DNA of 64,000 nucleotides, from NCBI RefSeq assembly GCF_964355755.1, contig NC_092672.1, positions 24,610,501-24,674,500 on the forward strand. The letters run 5' to 3'. The notes below the pieces were generated by a model. The model was not told where the DNA came from and did not search any database. It saw nothing but the letters and a program-made list of their open reading frames with translations. The stretch comes from Antedon mediterranea (lineage: Eukaryota > Echinodermata > Crinoidea > Comatulida > Antedonidae). Positions 39,701 to 45,766 of the stretch are shown in pieces (the stretch's first letter is position 1; each line of letters begins with the position of its first letter). The translations under genes were made by a program, and so were the position numbers.

Positions 39701-42700
39701 ACATTCAAGACTGTCTGCTCTTGAAAACAAATCACCAGATTCAATTCTATTATACTTGTAATTGGTGATGTTAATAAATGCCACCTTAACTATCCGGGCT
39801 ATGTTCAATACATTAATAAACCAACTAACTCCCGTACCACTTTAGGTGCCTCGAATCATAACACAATATGTATGTTGCCAAAATACAGGCAATACTTTAA
39901 TAATAAATTTAAACCTGCTACGATTAAATACCGCTCCTGGACAAGAGATGCAATGGTCAGTGTACTATGACAACACTGACATAAATGCTAGTGTGACTGT
40001 CATCAATGAATACATCAAGCAATGCATCAACAACGTGATCCCAATTAAACATAAGAAGTCATACTTACACAACAAACCTTGGATGTCTAAAAACAATTGT
40101 ATTCATTTCATACTTGGCACTTGTCTGACAAACTTAGTATGCAGAGGGTGAACATGTTTAAAACAGAATTGATTTTGATACACTGTCAATAGTCATTTGG
40201 AAATGCTTTTAGAAATTAATTGCTTCTCACTTCAAGGTAAGTATGGCACGCACAATAGAATACCATTCACAAACATATCCGAATACAAAATTCGAGCCAG
40301 ATGTGGCTTGTGGTAAGGTATTGTATTTGACCTTGAGTGCACATCATTATTGTGTGGGTTACAAAAGCTTGTATATTTATTTAAATTTTAAACACATGCA
40401 TTTTTGTTGATTTTAGGTTAAAGAAATGGCCAGACAAAACGGAATTGGTAATGAAAGCCAACAGTTAATTATGCTTAACTTTCTGTACGACCTTGGTGAC
40501 ATCATCTACTTGCCTGATAATGAATTATTACGAAATCAAGTGGTGTTGGACCCAATGAGTCTTGTTCAGTTTGTTACAGCATTTGTGACAGTGGTTACAC
40601 CCGATGAGTTTAAAGTAAGTGGGCTTATGTTGATCAACAAAACACTCATTTGTTCAGAAGTTGACAGATAAAAAAAATGCTAGATTGGTGAAACTTTTAA
40701 TTAGTCTTAAACTTTCTCTAATTTATCTGTAAACCCCAACACAATCAAGTTTGTTTCATTTGACACAAATGTTCCAATTGTGGTAAAACATGTGATGAAT
40801 CTATATATATAGGAGTACTTTTAGAATGTGGTACGCAATGTCGATACTGAAACATACCCACACACAATAATATTATGCTGCTTTGCAGCAGGCTATCTCC
40901 ATCTAAAATAATTGTTTTGTGTATGATATAATTGTGAAGGTCCACCCAAATTCATCAAAGGTGTCAAAACAAAATTGGCTTTGTTTAAATTTGTTTCAAT
41001 ATTTGGAAGATTTTTTACTACATACATCACCACCATCATATTTGCAGGTATAGCCCTCCAGTACACATATACAATAGCTTTGTCTACATTTTTTTTTATG
41101 TCAAAGCTTCATTACAATATTTAAGAACCATTTGAGGGCACTTCCTAGATACAGGATACGAAAAGCAAGCATACCCTCTAGTTAAATTAATTATATTGGT
41201 TCTCATAAAAATTCTCTTCTTTCTCTTAACATTCATTCACTACTGGTTCATGGACACAAAAGTACATTTTGATTGTTTTGTTATTTTAGACACCCCAGTA
41301 CCTTGAAGCCTTTAGAAACCTTGACAAAGGCATACTGGATGAGATGTTGTTAAAGAAATTGTGGGAGAAGAAGGGTATTGATAGTAAGAAATTCCAATAC
41401 CTTGTAGACCTGATGATTCGATTTGGTTTCATTTGTGATAGAACAACCTCCACCAGCCAAGCCAACACAGCAAGTACATCTACAGTAAGATTTTTTCTCA
41501 ACTTTTTTGCACAAATTTATTTTACGGCCAATATTTTATATGTTTTTTTAAGAACAACCCTGTTGTTGACATACCCTGACTTCTGAGAGGTAGTTTAAAT
41601 GGGATATAAAGGAATTTTTGTAATTGATGAAAGCTGCTTACGTTTTGCCCAATAACGCAGTTAGGCCGTCTCAGTCTTGAACCTTCCTTGCTACTGGCCT
41701 GATTTTAACAAGACTTAGTATTAAAGATGTTAGATACATTGCTTTAAGCACTATTATTTTACTGTACTTGATTAAAGTTTGATCAAGGCAGATTAGATTT
41801 TATTGCATTTTTACACATTAATTTTAACATTTATTATTTCAGAAATCAGTTGTCACGCGATCATTTTTTGTACCACTACGACTTGCTTTTGAGACATCAC
41901 CATCCAGTGAAGTGAAGTCTGTGCATGATGGGCACTATTCTATCAGCATCTATTACGACCTTTGTGGACATCTGCCTGACATACTGTTTCCATATTTAGT
42001 GATTGATTTCATTAATGAATATCAGAAGGAGACAGAAAATGAACCACAACTATCCCATAATCATGCTGAGCTCTACATAGACCAATCTCATAATGTGATT
42101 CTGTCTCTTGTTCAATTGGTAACTAAAGAAGATGAACGAAAGTTCATGTTAAAGGTGACATTAAATCTTAAATTTAAACTATCAATAGTGTAATGTTATA
42201 TTTTGGTGCTATTAAATATGTTATATACAAGTGTGCGACAATAATGCATGCAATAGCTTTCAAATCCTAAAATTAATATGCTACAACAGATCAAGTGCAT
42301 ATAAAAACTAGAATGGCACTCTGAGAGTTCATACCTCCGCCTACTGTAAAATTCTTAATGCTGCGTGTGATTGGGCTAATTTCACTACAACAATTTTTAT
42401 GCAAGTTTGGTGCAAATGTTATTTAACCAGCCTTTCAACTGACAATAGTTTCAGTTGACTATCAATAGAACAGCAACGACAAAAACAAGAAATTGAAATT
42501 CCAGTTTATTTGTTACTTTGAGACTGCTCGCCATCTTTTGAAAATTCTCTCTAATCTTTTAACACTAGCAGATCTGAAATAATAATAAAATGTCCAGAAT
42601 TGGCATCCTGAGATCCATAAGATTTATTACAAACATAATAGACAAATAAACTTATGTACTTTAAAATGTTTGTCTTTAGGCAACAATTAAAGGCAGAATG

Positions 42701-45655
42701 GCAATTGCAGAAACAACTACCACAGAATGTGAACCTTCTCCTGAAGCATGTAAACAGGTATTTTATGATTTCTTTTAAAACATGCACCATTGGTGGCGAC
42801 ATTCAATATTTTTATTCGTCGATAAGTCCAGAAAATATGAATACACCGCACAATGAATATGTAGTACCGGGACGATTCGGCCAGGAGACGATTCGTGTAC
42901 ATACATCATTTCTGACAGGGGACATAATCATAATTGGCATATATTTCGCATCTTACAAGACTTATTTTCAGTACATGTTCAAATCTCACACACATAGTTT
43001 CCAGAGGCGTTGGCCATGTTTCAGAAATTCTCAGTAGAGTGAAGCGAACAAACTCTCTAGTTAAAAGGAATTATCAACTTTATTTTCTTACAGGTTATTT
43101 TAACGCTTGAGATGTCTTTCAAACATTCTAAAGATGGTGGAAGAAGGGGCATTAAATTCCATCGATGCATTCCCTGTGATTGTAGTAAGACATCTGAGAA
43201 GAAACACATGCAAGTTCTTGGAGATTTCCAGGAAGAGATGTTGCCATGCAAAGGAGATCGGATGAATGTTAAACGCTACAAGAGGCTATTTGGCAGTAAG
43301 TTCAGCAATACTAGAGTACAAATTATACAAATCACTGGTGCATTGTATTTCAGAATAAATTTCATGGGAAGGGGCTTTATTTTAGATTTTGGATCATTTG
43401 CCATAAGTAGCATTTAGTGTATACTTTTACTGCTTCCTTATCTATTATTGTAATAGAAGTGTAGATACATACAGGTAATGATTCAACAAATTACATGTAA
43501 TAGAATTTAAACAATAACTATGAAGCGGTTAAAATATGTGCAACAAGATCATCATCATTATCACCCTTCATAAAAGAATAGAATAAACTTTAAAACGTCA
43601 TTAAAGACAAGCAATTACCCATAATGTTTAATGTCTGGTAAACAAGCATCATGACACTAGCAGTGGCACTGTGGCTTGGTGTATTACTGTACATTAGTCC
43701 TTGGTTCAAATCATAATACTAAGATGTTTCTCATGACCCAACAACAACACCGCAATTTACATAGACGAGTGATAATGGTAAGCGGTAAACTGCATGCTTG
43801 TCCCACGTAAGATCTATATCTATCCTGAGTGGGTTTCCACTAAACCGCCATCCACGTTTAAAAAACATAGATTCTGTATTTTTGTTTTTCATTACCCCTT
43901 ACAGTTCACGCTCATCTGTGTAAATTGGCCTTAAGCCTAATATTAATCCCGATTTATAAAATATGGATTTGTATTTCATCTGTAATTGGTGAGTTATGTT
44001 CTTGCTTTTGGATCTGCTGCGTTAAAATTATATATACATACCATAATGGTATGTTACTAAACTTTACAGGTTTAAACTACTGTAGTATTGTATGACAAGC
44101 AATTGGTCATATGATGTCAACACAAATACCCTTTTTAATTCAACAGTGAGTTTAAACTGCCTAGTTAAATACATGCATTCTTTTTTATTTGTATCAGTAT
44201 TGTTATCATTATAAATGCACTTTTCATATTAGTGTATCAATAAATAGGCCTGAAAATAAAGTGTTCAATCAAGTAAGCATTCGTAGCTGATGGGGCCATT
44301 TATTCAAAAGCCACTGCTGTCATCACACATAATGTTTACACAGAATACCACAATGATCACCTTTTCAAAGCAACATATTTTATTTCGTCATTAGTAGTCG
44401 CATTACATGTATGCACAGTATTTGTTGTGGTATGTTTCTAAATGTTAATAATAATTATAATTCTGAATCAAAGAAAAGTATATTCTTATTTTGTAGATGA
44501 AAGAACAAGAGAATTGATGAAGCTAGCAAAAAAGCTAGGCAATGAATGGGAACAACTGGCTGTGTTTCTTGGGTTCACTAAGGCAGAGCTTGATGGCTTT
44601 AAATATGGCAATCGTAACATGCTAGGAGCAATATTCAGCATGCTAGACACTTGCTGCAAGAAGGCAGGTACTAGCAAGTCATGGAATATACAACTCACTA
44701 AAGCACTCAGAGAAATTGATAGACACGATTTAGCAGATGAAGTCAAAAGTAAGCTATAAACAGTGTTCTAAAAACTGATAATCATTTTAGCCCTATCATC
44801 AGCATCCTTTTCAATTTTTTATAAATACATTTTTGTTAAATATGTTTTACGTTTCATTATAGAGTTGATGTCTATAACATAGTATATTTTCACAACTTCC
44901 CATACAATACATTTCTTTTTTTTGTAACACCATTGTTGGTATTTTAATATTTTTTACGTTTCATTATAAGTCTATAACTTAGTTTTCTTCCACGCCATTC
45001 CATTTTGTATTATATTAAAGTTTCTTAGCAGCTTTTGGTCTGATTTTAATAAATAAATAAAACATTGTTCCAACAACAGCAACTAAAACATTGATTGTTT
45101 TATACTTTTATACTTTTGTACTCATTTTCATGTGCTTACAATTTAGATAAAGAATCTCAATTATTTTCCATGTATTTGGTTTGATAATGAACAACTATTT
45201 TGATTTTCAATGAATATACACAATTGCCCAGCAGGTAATTCAGTGATATTTTGTTTAAGTAATACTGTAGTAAGACAATGTATTCTCCACATTCAACTTG
45301 TTATGAAAAAATGTTATTCCTATTACATTAAATTTAATATCAGTGTGTGAAATCTCAAATGTGAAAAAAATAAGAGAAAAATCTTTTTGTTTTCTTAGAT
45401 GAAGCATCTAAAGAATTAATGGAATTAGCAAAAAAACTTGGCAGTGAGTGGGAACAAGTTGCAATATTCCTAGAGTTTGCAAAGGCTGACCTTGATCGCT
45501 TTAAGCAAGACAATCATGGTTACTTGCTAGGAGCAATCTTCAGTATGTTGGATGCATGGTACAGGAAGTCGTCAGGTACTATGTCACAACTCATTGAAGC
45601 CCTTAAACAAGCTAACAGAAATGACTTAGCAGATGAAGTTAAATGCAGGCTATGA
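3605..45655 (+). CDS. ROCO-family protein: ankyrin - Death - ROC - COR - Death - Death (23 exons visible, 5' end missing)
   Basis: The exons are 3605-3703, 22014-22133, 22822-22918, 23552-23587, 23908-24159, 24638-24803, 25937-26043, 26695-26807, 31949-32038, 32141-32180, 32286-32320, 32726-32750, 33437-33588, 37966-38055, 38772-38949, 39371-39613, 40417-40614, 41290-41484, 41843-42154, 42680-42757, 43094-43295, 44497-44748 and 45399-45655. All introns are GT-AG and phases agree at every junction, which is the strongest evidence for the model. About 1,110 residues are encoded: three irregular ankyrin repeats, DD1, a P-loop GTPase of ROC type, COR, DD2 and DD3. ROCO proteins are cytosolic GTPases that signal through COR dimerisation; ankyrin and Death partners recall the DAPK1 and MFHAS1 group, so a cell-death or immune adaptor role is inferred. 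No kinase or LRR is seen. One exon (38772-38949) has an apparent one-base insertion. No start codon was identified; more ankyrin repeats probably lie upstream. Confidence 0.85.
3704..4739. other. Intron sequence, nothing recognised
   Basis: Start of the 18.3-kb first visible intron. It is AT-rich, with no coding, RNA or repeat structure that I can support. Confidence 0.5.
4740..6085. repeat. Diverged interspersed repeat with CAAA/CAGA tail
   Basis: Related blocks recur inside this stretch: a GGTACAATTG, TCATTTTGATACCCCATA block near 5796-5832 and 5960-5995, with a weaker copy near 5240; and ATGAATAGGTGTCATATTGG near 5012 and 5563. It ends in a run of ACAAACAAACAAACAGACAG type at 6026-6068 followed by CTCTCTCACTTATAATATAG. 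This looks like the 3' end of a transposon family, class unknown. Short open frames within it look spurious. Confidence 0.5.
6310..6660 (+). repeat. Interspersed repeat, copy 1
   Basis: The segment TAGTTATCCACTTTGACCAA through TTACCTGAAAAAACTGTAAT matches, in inverted orientation, 54539-54615. The motif ATGTTTTTGGGGGACAATAC at its right end is echoed near 31468-31500. It is therefore a dispersed family with at least three partial copies in the window. Confidence 0.55.
6661..7434. other. Intron sequence, nothing recognised
   Basis: AT-rich. A B-box-like GTTCAAATTC on the minus strand lies just left of here (about 6230-6250), but no tRNA fold is convincing. Confidence 0.4.
7435..7525 (+). repeat. 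Dispersed GTCGGTC-rich repeat end, copy 1
   Basis: It contains CTATAGTTCACTATGTCGG, then a stack of GGTCGGTC/GGTCCGTC units, then CACTATGCGTTTTAGCACG. The same block occurs inverted at 52250-52337. It looks like the terminal part of a repeat family rather than a gene. Confidence 0.6.
7526..10499. other. Intron sequence, no gene
   Basis: Very AT-rich. Short CpG-containing patches with TAGGCCTA words occur around 9310-9440 and 9650-9780. No coding frame, RNA fold or tandem array was recognised. Confidence 0.45.
10500..11110 (-). pseudogene. Possible decayed LINE ORF1-like remnant
   Basis: Reading the minus strand, scattered frames with few stops give pieces such as ERHSRSYSPRFGDIKEKIQC and FKTDLGLNNILIEKCTL, reminiscent of the coiled-coil and RRM-like ORF1 of L1-type elements. 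The similarity is weak and interrupted by stops, so this is only a suggestion. Base composition is less AT-rich than its surroundings. Confidence 0.22.
11111..13477. other. Intron sequence, no gene
   Basis: No exon with ankyrin signature and flanking splice sites was found here. A small TGACGTCA-type palindromic word (ATGACGTCAT, 11198-11207; TGACGTCATT near 11352) appears twice within 160 bp. Confidence 0.4.
13524..13560. repeat. Hairpin at the edge of a repeat insertion
   Basis: CTAGATGGCACGC and GCGTACCATCTAG form an inverted repeat with one mismatch around TCGCTTCGCTC. The inner GCTCGCTTCGCTCGC (13535-13549) recurs as its reverse complement at 30234-30248, at the end of the 23-bp satellite, marking a dispersed family. 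Confidence 0.6.
14103..14626. repeat. Recent 262-bp tandem duplication
   Basis: Two head-to-tail copies of 262 bp (AACAGTAGGGCCTACCC at 14131 and 14393). They differ by only a few bases, for example TTGCCATCAAAAG versus TTGCGATCAAAAG, so the duplication is young. Confidence 0.88.
15060..15850. repeat. Diverged tandem repeat, about 370 bp, 2-plus copies
   Basis: CCCTACCC-AAAAAATGT blocks start near 15084, 15459 and 15829, each preceded by AATTAGATGTT, GATTCTTGGGTTATT and followed by GTCAGTAAACACAAGTAA. A related piece lies at 13475-13517. Copies are clearly diverged. A G-run follows at about 15986-15999. Confidence 0.75.
16557..16606. repeat. Three-copy 18-bp tandem repeat
   Basis: AATCTGAATACCTTATCC-type units occur three times in a row. 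Confidence 0.75.
17415..17569. repeat. Two-copy 77-bp direct repeat
   Basis: AACCCTATTTCACATTGAC occurs at 17462 and 17539, within matching blocks that both begin ATTTTAAATG and contain TTATGGCTAC. Confidence 0.75.
17985..18215 (+). pseudogene. Decayed L1/Tx1-like reverse transcriptase C-terminal fragment
   Basis: Translated pieces CYICVIENEKHMFFYIV and KLWKNIDNIFIGID resemble the C-terminal zinc-like segment (C-x2-C, E..H..F) that follows the reverse transcriptase in L1-like LINEs. Multiple stops are present. The call is based on a short motif only. Confidence 0.33.
18956..19045 (+). CDS. Candidate additional ankyrin exon (weak)
   Basis: After a TTTTTAG acceptor, the frame NGSTPLIEFIDLNLFENVYH then KYLLTCAQQI fits an irregular ankyrin repeat with the NG-x-TPL start. 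It is in phase 0, which would join exons 3605-3703 and 22014-22133 without breaking frame. The donor (ATA|GTTTGT) is weak, and the repeat lacks the usual GH and GA positions. It may be a real cassette exon or a dead one. Confidence 0.38.
19560..20560. other. Intron sequence, no gene
   Basis: A minus-strand frame of 105 codons at 20043-20360 is hydrophobic and has no recognisable features; I treat it as chance. Nothing else is supported. Confidence 0.4.
20936..21250 (+). mobile_element. tRNA-derived SINE with conserved central domain
   Basis: The head has an A-box (TGGCCGAGCGGTTAAG, Ser/Leu-tRNA type) and a B-box (GGGTTCGAGGC-like, about 20998-21010). The body contains AAGGACTATAAACCGTAG, GTGTGCACTTTAAAGAACC and GAGTAGGGGGTTACCC, a block I recognise as a conserved SINE core shared by distant marine animals (exact core name uncertain). 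The tail is repeated AATTTC. It would be transcribed by RNA polymerase III and mobilised by a LINE. Confidence 0.75.
22014..22133 (+). CDS. Exon: ankyrin repeat 2
   Basis: 120 bp, phase 0 to 0; CTTTTTTTTCTAG acceptor, AAG|GTAAAC donor. It encodes DGNTALHVCALND, then an insertion-bearing helix pair ending ISNKNK, a longer-than-standard ankyrin unit (40 residues). Confidence 0.85.
22822..22918 (+). CDS. Exon: degenerate ankyrin repeat / linker
   Basis: 97 bp, phase 0 to 1; NGKSVIDLYITNVCGKYEDV, then a Glu/Lys-rich helix EVMKLLKG. The donor is AAAG|GTTTGA, unusual in sequence. If it is not used, the frame ends five codons further at a TAA (KGLKV-stop), giving a short ankyrin-only isoform. Confidence 0.78.
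23552..23587 (+). CDS. Exon: 36-bp micro-exon linker
   Basis: Phase 1 to 1, TTTTAG acceptor and CAG|GTATGA donor; encodes GGPLPEIYFTSS. It joins the ankyrin part to DD1; its length and phase make it skippable without frame change. Confidence 0.75.
23908..24159 (+). CDS. Exon: Death domain 1
   Basis: 252 bp, phase 1 to 1, one exon for the whole fold. Landmarks are FEELAECLGF (helix 1-2), QEDIDSF (helix 3), MLNAWY (helix 5) and GRHDLADEIE (helix 6). Donor GAAA|GTAAGT; reading on through it gives SK-stop. Same length and phase as the DD2 exon, which points to exon duplication. Confidence 0.85.
24160..24637. other. Intron, nothing recognised
   Basis: AT-rich spacer between the DD1 and P-loop exons. 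Confidence 0.5.
24638..24803 (+). CDS. Exon: start of ROC GTPase (P-loop)
   Basis: 166 bp, phase 1 to 2. It encodes VNLGMVKVIGQEGVGKTCLI, containing the Walker A/G1 motif GQEGVGKT that binds the nucleotide phosphates, preceded by a predicted helix rich in Glu/Lys (RGKEVEKAYIEALKEGQ). Acceptor TGAGTAG; an AG four bases earlier would introduce a stop. Confidence 0.88.
24804..25936. other. Intron with SINE copy and TA microsatellite
   Basis: It holds the minus-oriented SINE copy at 25539-25660 and a (TA)n tract at about 25757-25778. No coding sequence was found. Confidence 0.55.
25539..25660 (-). mobile_element. SINE body, inverted relative to copy at 38500-38627
   Basis: The segment from CTAAACCGCCCGGTGATATA to GATGAGGAAATCTGTG is the reverse complement of 38550-38627, about 13 kb away. 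The tRNA-tail part (GTCGCCCCAAC) is present twice in tandem at its 5' side. The two copies define one tRNA-headed SINE family. Confidence 0.7.
25937..26043 (+). CDS. Exon: ROC switch I region
   Basis: 107 bp, phase 2 to 1. It contains HLITDGIAVIKTVE, matching the T-x-G-I strand that follows switch I in ROC domains, then an acidic tail (WTEDLTDDSG) beginning the insertion. Donor GTG|GTAAAA. Confidence 0.8.
26695..26807 (+). CDS. Exon: ROC insertion, part 1
   Basis: 113 bp, phase 1 to 0. It encodes NPIELYKRLAEENISKTIED then a Ser/Thr/Lys linker ending SSTEK. The donor GAAAAG|GTATGT is the seed of the satellite that fills the following intron. Confidence 0.8.
26807..30210. repeat. 23-bp minisatellite of splice-donor-like units, about 148 copies
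   Basis: The unit is GGTATGTACACACTATAACAAAA (23 bp, written here as GGTATGTACACAC plus TATAACAAAA), with common variants GTATGT/GTGTGT, ATAAC/ATAAG, GTAAC and CAATATAAC. It begins at the last exonic G of the upstream exon; the first unit carries an AGGCCT insertion. Block-level duplication is visible: the rare ACCAAAAGG variant occurs at 28321 and 29057, 736 bp (32 units) apart. Long frames on the minus strand are a by-product of the repeat. Confidence 0.95.
30220..30300. repeat. Repeat end with two short palindromes after the satellite
   Basis: GCGAGCGAAGCGAGC (30234-30248) and the hairpin GGAGGC-GAA-GCCTCC (30268-30282) sit just outside the last satellite unit. The first is the reverse complement of 13535-13549. 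It is probably the boundary of a mobile element that abuts the array. Confidence 0.5.
30590..31010. repeat. Diverged tandem repeat, about 95 bp, four copies
   Basis: AAAATAGAG-type cores preceded by GAGCTAAGAAAA occur near 30628, 30755, 30852 and 30943, each followed by a GGTCC-like word and a TTATACTT/GTACTTCGAAA word. Spacing is 127, 97 and 91 bp. Confidence 0.65.
31011..31948. other. Intron sequence, no gene
   Basis: AT-rich; contains a partial echo of the 6310-6660 family near 31430-31500 (GGGACAATACATCTTTA). Confidence 0.4.
31949..32038 (+). CDS. Exon: ROC insertion, part 2 (basic)
   Basis: 90 bp, phase 0 to 0; GCCAG acceptor, AAAAG|GTAAGG donor. It encodes EKSRPSKRDRKYKGIQ and FPGINWGKTFFRQK, a strongly basic segment that could bind membranes, nucleic acid or a partner. 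No known domain. Confidence 0.78.
32141..32180 (+). CDS. Exon: 40-bp Thr/Asn micro-exon
   Basis: Phase 0 to 1; encodes FKTTTNSKTTTNS, an internally duplicated low-complexity peptide. Acceptor TTTTTTAG, donor GTG|GTAAGT. Confidence 0.7.
32286..32320 (+). CDS. Exon: 35-bp micro-exon
   Basis: Phase 1 to 0; encodes GEVNTGTPAKAKD. Acceptor ATTTTAG, donor GAT|GTGAGT. Confidence 0.68.
32726..32750 (+). CDS. Exon: 25-bp micro-exon
   Basis: Phase 0 to 1; encodes VSKKSTAEG. Acceptor GCATCAG, donor AAG|GTAAGT. The three micro-exons together are 100 bp (not a multiple of 3), so single skipping changes frame unless paired. Confidence 0.65.
32751..33436. other. Intron, nothing recognised
   Basis: AT-rich intron sequence with short AT-only microrepeats around 32825-32885. 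Confidence 0.45.
33437..33588 (+). CDS. Exon: ROC G3 motif
   Basis: 152 bp, phase 1 to 0. After a polar stretch (DIIQEIFSKQEVKQSP) comes NIWDHWGQLIYQGIHQ, matching the ROC version of the G3/switch II motif (WD-x-x-GQ, then H-Q). About 180 residues separate it from GKT in the P-loop, against about 40-45 in standard small GTPases. Confidence 0.85.
34752..35093 (-). other. Unrecognised 113-codon frame inside the foldback element
   Basis: It starts MSRENRGKGYRWFTAKAHYH and contains GVHFFRCNENEQELSEFL. Composition is protein-like (mixed polar, few low-complexity runs), but I recognise no family. It may be a remnant of the element's own gene or chance. Confidence 0.22.
35305..36915. repeat. 30-bp tandem array, about 53 units, inside foldback element
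   Basis: The unit is close to GACCATCCACAGACAAAGAA plus GGGGGTGTAA, with 29- and 31-bp variants from the G-run length and GTATAA/GTGTAA alternatives. Because the unit is near 30 bp (10 codons), long frames appear on both strands (up to 477 codons on minus). They read as periodic peptides and are not taken as genes. Confidence 0.93.
37966..38055 (+). CDS. Exon: ROC strand after G3
   Basis: 90 bp, phase 0 to 0; IFVTSEAVYVAVFDLSKDLD then DPALVIDPNG. The hydrophobic strand AVYVAVFDL is a hallmark of ROC domains after switch II. Acceptor TATGCAG, donor GGG|GTAAGT. Confidence 0.85.
38185..38500. repeat. Two-copy 240-bp tandem duplication with tRNA-like part
   Basis: CTAGTGCTGTT, ACCACGCCGAGAATG and GTTTGAACAATACCATGAA occur in copies starting at 38185 and 38425. 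The second copy has lost about 15 bp covering the 5' acceptor strand of the tRNA-like unit. Confidence 0.8.
38261..38332 (+). tRNA. Complete tRNA-like cloverleaf, anticodon ATC (SINE head or tRNA pseudogene)
   Basis: 72 nt fold into acceptor GCCCCAG/TTGGGGC, D-arm GTCT/GGAC, anticodon stem TCTGC/GCAGA with loop ATATCAA, and T-arm CCGGG/CTTGG with loop TTCGAGT. All stems pair if G-T is allowed. Anticodon ATC (Asp codon GAT) with A34 is unusual for animals. A degraded duplicate starts near 38500 and continues into a SINE body, so a SINE head is more likely than a working tRNA gene. Confidence 0.5.
38500..38627 (+). mobile_element. tRNA-headed SINE copy
   Basis: A partial tRNA head (TGGTTAGGACATCTGCATAT on to the B-box region) runs into the body CCCACAGATTTCCTCATCTT and on to CACTGGGCGGTTTAGAAT. 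The body matches 25539-25660 in reverse. Confidence 0.7.
38772..38949 (+). CDS. Exon: ROC G4 region, with apparent 1-base frameshift
   Basis: The frame required by the previous exon reads EREHHWTNRQFLLSSILSVY then SHSRILGE and meets a TGA at 38862-38864. The frame required by the next exon reads ERIEKEVNLPAILVVGTHKA. Both halves fit ROC (W-TN-x-FL helix, then strand plus G4), so one extra base near 38855-38860 is inferred; 178 bp is not a multiple of 3 while both flanks are phase 0. G4 is THKA instead of the usual THKD/NKxD, so guanine recognition may be altered. Confidence 0.75.
39371..39613 (+). CDS. Exon: end of ROC, start of COR
   Basis: 243 bp, phase 0 to 0. HVLGYYAVENS is the G5-like region of ROC (Y-AVEN), followed by the C-terminal helix GFSDLKEVIQDLMNHL and the COR entry SIPLKWMRFRCEMYNLRKD. 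Confidence 0.86.
39695..40145 (+). pseudogene. Decayed LINE endonuclease fragment in intron
   Basis: Frames in pieces read VIGDVNKCHLNYPGYVQYI, NHNTICMLPKYRQYFNN, RSWTRDAM and NKPWMSKN. These are recognisable as the end of an APE-type endonuclease and the linker to the reverse transcriptase of a Jockey/CR1-group LINE. Frameshifts and stops separate them. Confidence 0.6.
40417..40614 (+). CDS. Exon: COR-A
   Basis: 198 bp, phase 0 to 0. FLYDLGDIIYLPDNELLRNQ followed by VVLDPMSLVQFVTAFVTVV is a classic COR signature (L-x-DLG-x-I-x-Y and V-x-DP). Acceptor GATTTTAG, donor AAA|GTAAGT. Confidence 0.9.
41290..41484 (+). CDS. Exon: COR winged-helix part
   Basis: 195 bp, phase 0 to 0. It encodes GILDEMLLKKLWEKKGID and FQYLVDLMIRFGFICDR, matching the winged-helix segment of COR, and ends in a Ser/Thr/Ala linker. 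Confidence 0.88.
41843..42154 (+). CDS. Exon: COR-B
   Basis: 312 bp, phase 0 to 0. It encodes SFFVPLRLAF, a linker, then YYDLCGHLPDILFPYLVIDF and AELYIDQSHNVILSLVQL. The F-x-P and P-D-x-LF motifs are typical of COR-B, the dimerisation half. Confidence 0.88.
42155..42679. other. Intron; repeat-like edge
   Basis: ACTAGAATGGCACTCTGAGAG at about 42309-42328 resembles the start of a dispersed repeat. GTGAAGCGAACAAACTCTCTAG near 43035-43056 in the next intron could be its partner. I could not settle whether they bound one element. Confidence 0.3.
42680..42757 (+). CDS. Exon: COR linker
   Basis: 78 bp, phase 0 to 0; ATIKGRMAIAETTTTECEPS then PEACKQ. Acceptor TCTTTAG, donor CAG|GTATTT. Confidence 0.78.
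43094..43295 (+). CDS. Exon: COR C-terminus with Cys cluster
   Basis: 202 bp, phase 0 to 1. It encodes VILTLEMSFKHS, then GIKFHRCIPCDCSKTSEKKH and a later Cys (LPCKG). The C-x2-C-x-C cluster could bind a metal, but this is not established for the family. Confidence 0.82.
43296..44496. other. Intron; possible decayed SINE
   Basis: Around 43655-43860 a tRNA-like B-box (TTGGTTCAAATC) is followed by ATGGTAAGCGGTAAACTG and GTGGGTTTCCACTAAACCGCC. It may be a degenerate SINE. The rest is unstructured. Confidence 0.3.
44497..44748 (+). CDS. Exon: Death domain 2
   Basis: 252 bp, phase 1 to 1, identical in length and phase to the DD1 exon. Landmarks are LGNEWEQLAVFLGF, LDGFKYGN, GAIFSMLDTCCKKAG and DRHDLADEVK. 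Reading through the donor (AAAA|GTAAGC) ends SKL-stop four codons later, parallel to the CRL-stop of DD3, so an isoform ending here is possible. Confidence 0.88.
44749..45398. other. Intron, nothing recognised
   Basis: AT-rich spacer between the duplicated Death-domain exons; if DD2 serves as an alternative last exon, this would be its 3' UTR (AATAAA-like words near 45047-45062). Confidence 0.4.
45399..45655 (+). CDS. Terminal exon: Death domain 3
   Basis: 257 bp including TGA at 45653-45655. It encodes LGSEWEQVAIFLEF, LDRFKQDN, GAIFSMLDAWYRK and NRNDLADEVKCRL. It is a clear recent paralogue of DD2. Two ATTAAA hexamers follow at 45755 and 45761, about 100 bp after the stop, likely polyadenylation signals. 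Confidence 0.88.
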
Positions 45656-45754
45656 AAACAATGATTGTTTGAATGTCACTGCCTACAACCAGCAGTATCA
45701 GCAGCATCACTGTCATTGAAATAATGTTGACTTGTGCATTTATCTATTGTGTAT

Positions 45755-45766
45755 ATTAAAATTAAA
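45755..45766 (+). terminator. Candidate polyadenylation signals
   Basis: Two overlapping-range ATTAAA hexamers about 100 bp after the stop codon of the ROCO gene, just before the 112-bp repeat array begins. Confidence 0.4.

Noticed and set aside
42306-43060. Exon 42680-42757 as an exonised transposon
   Set aside because: Repeat-like edges lie on both sides, but I could not show they belong to one element, and the exon is in phase within COR.
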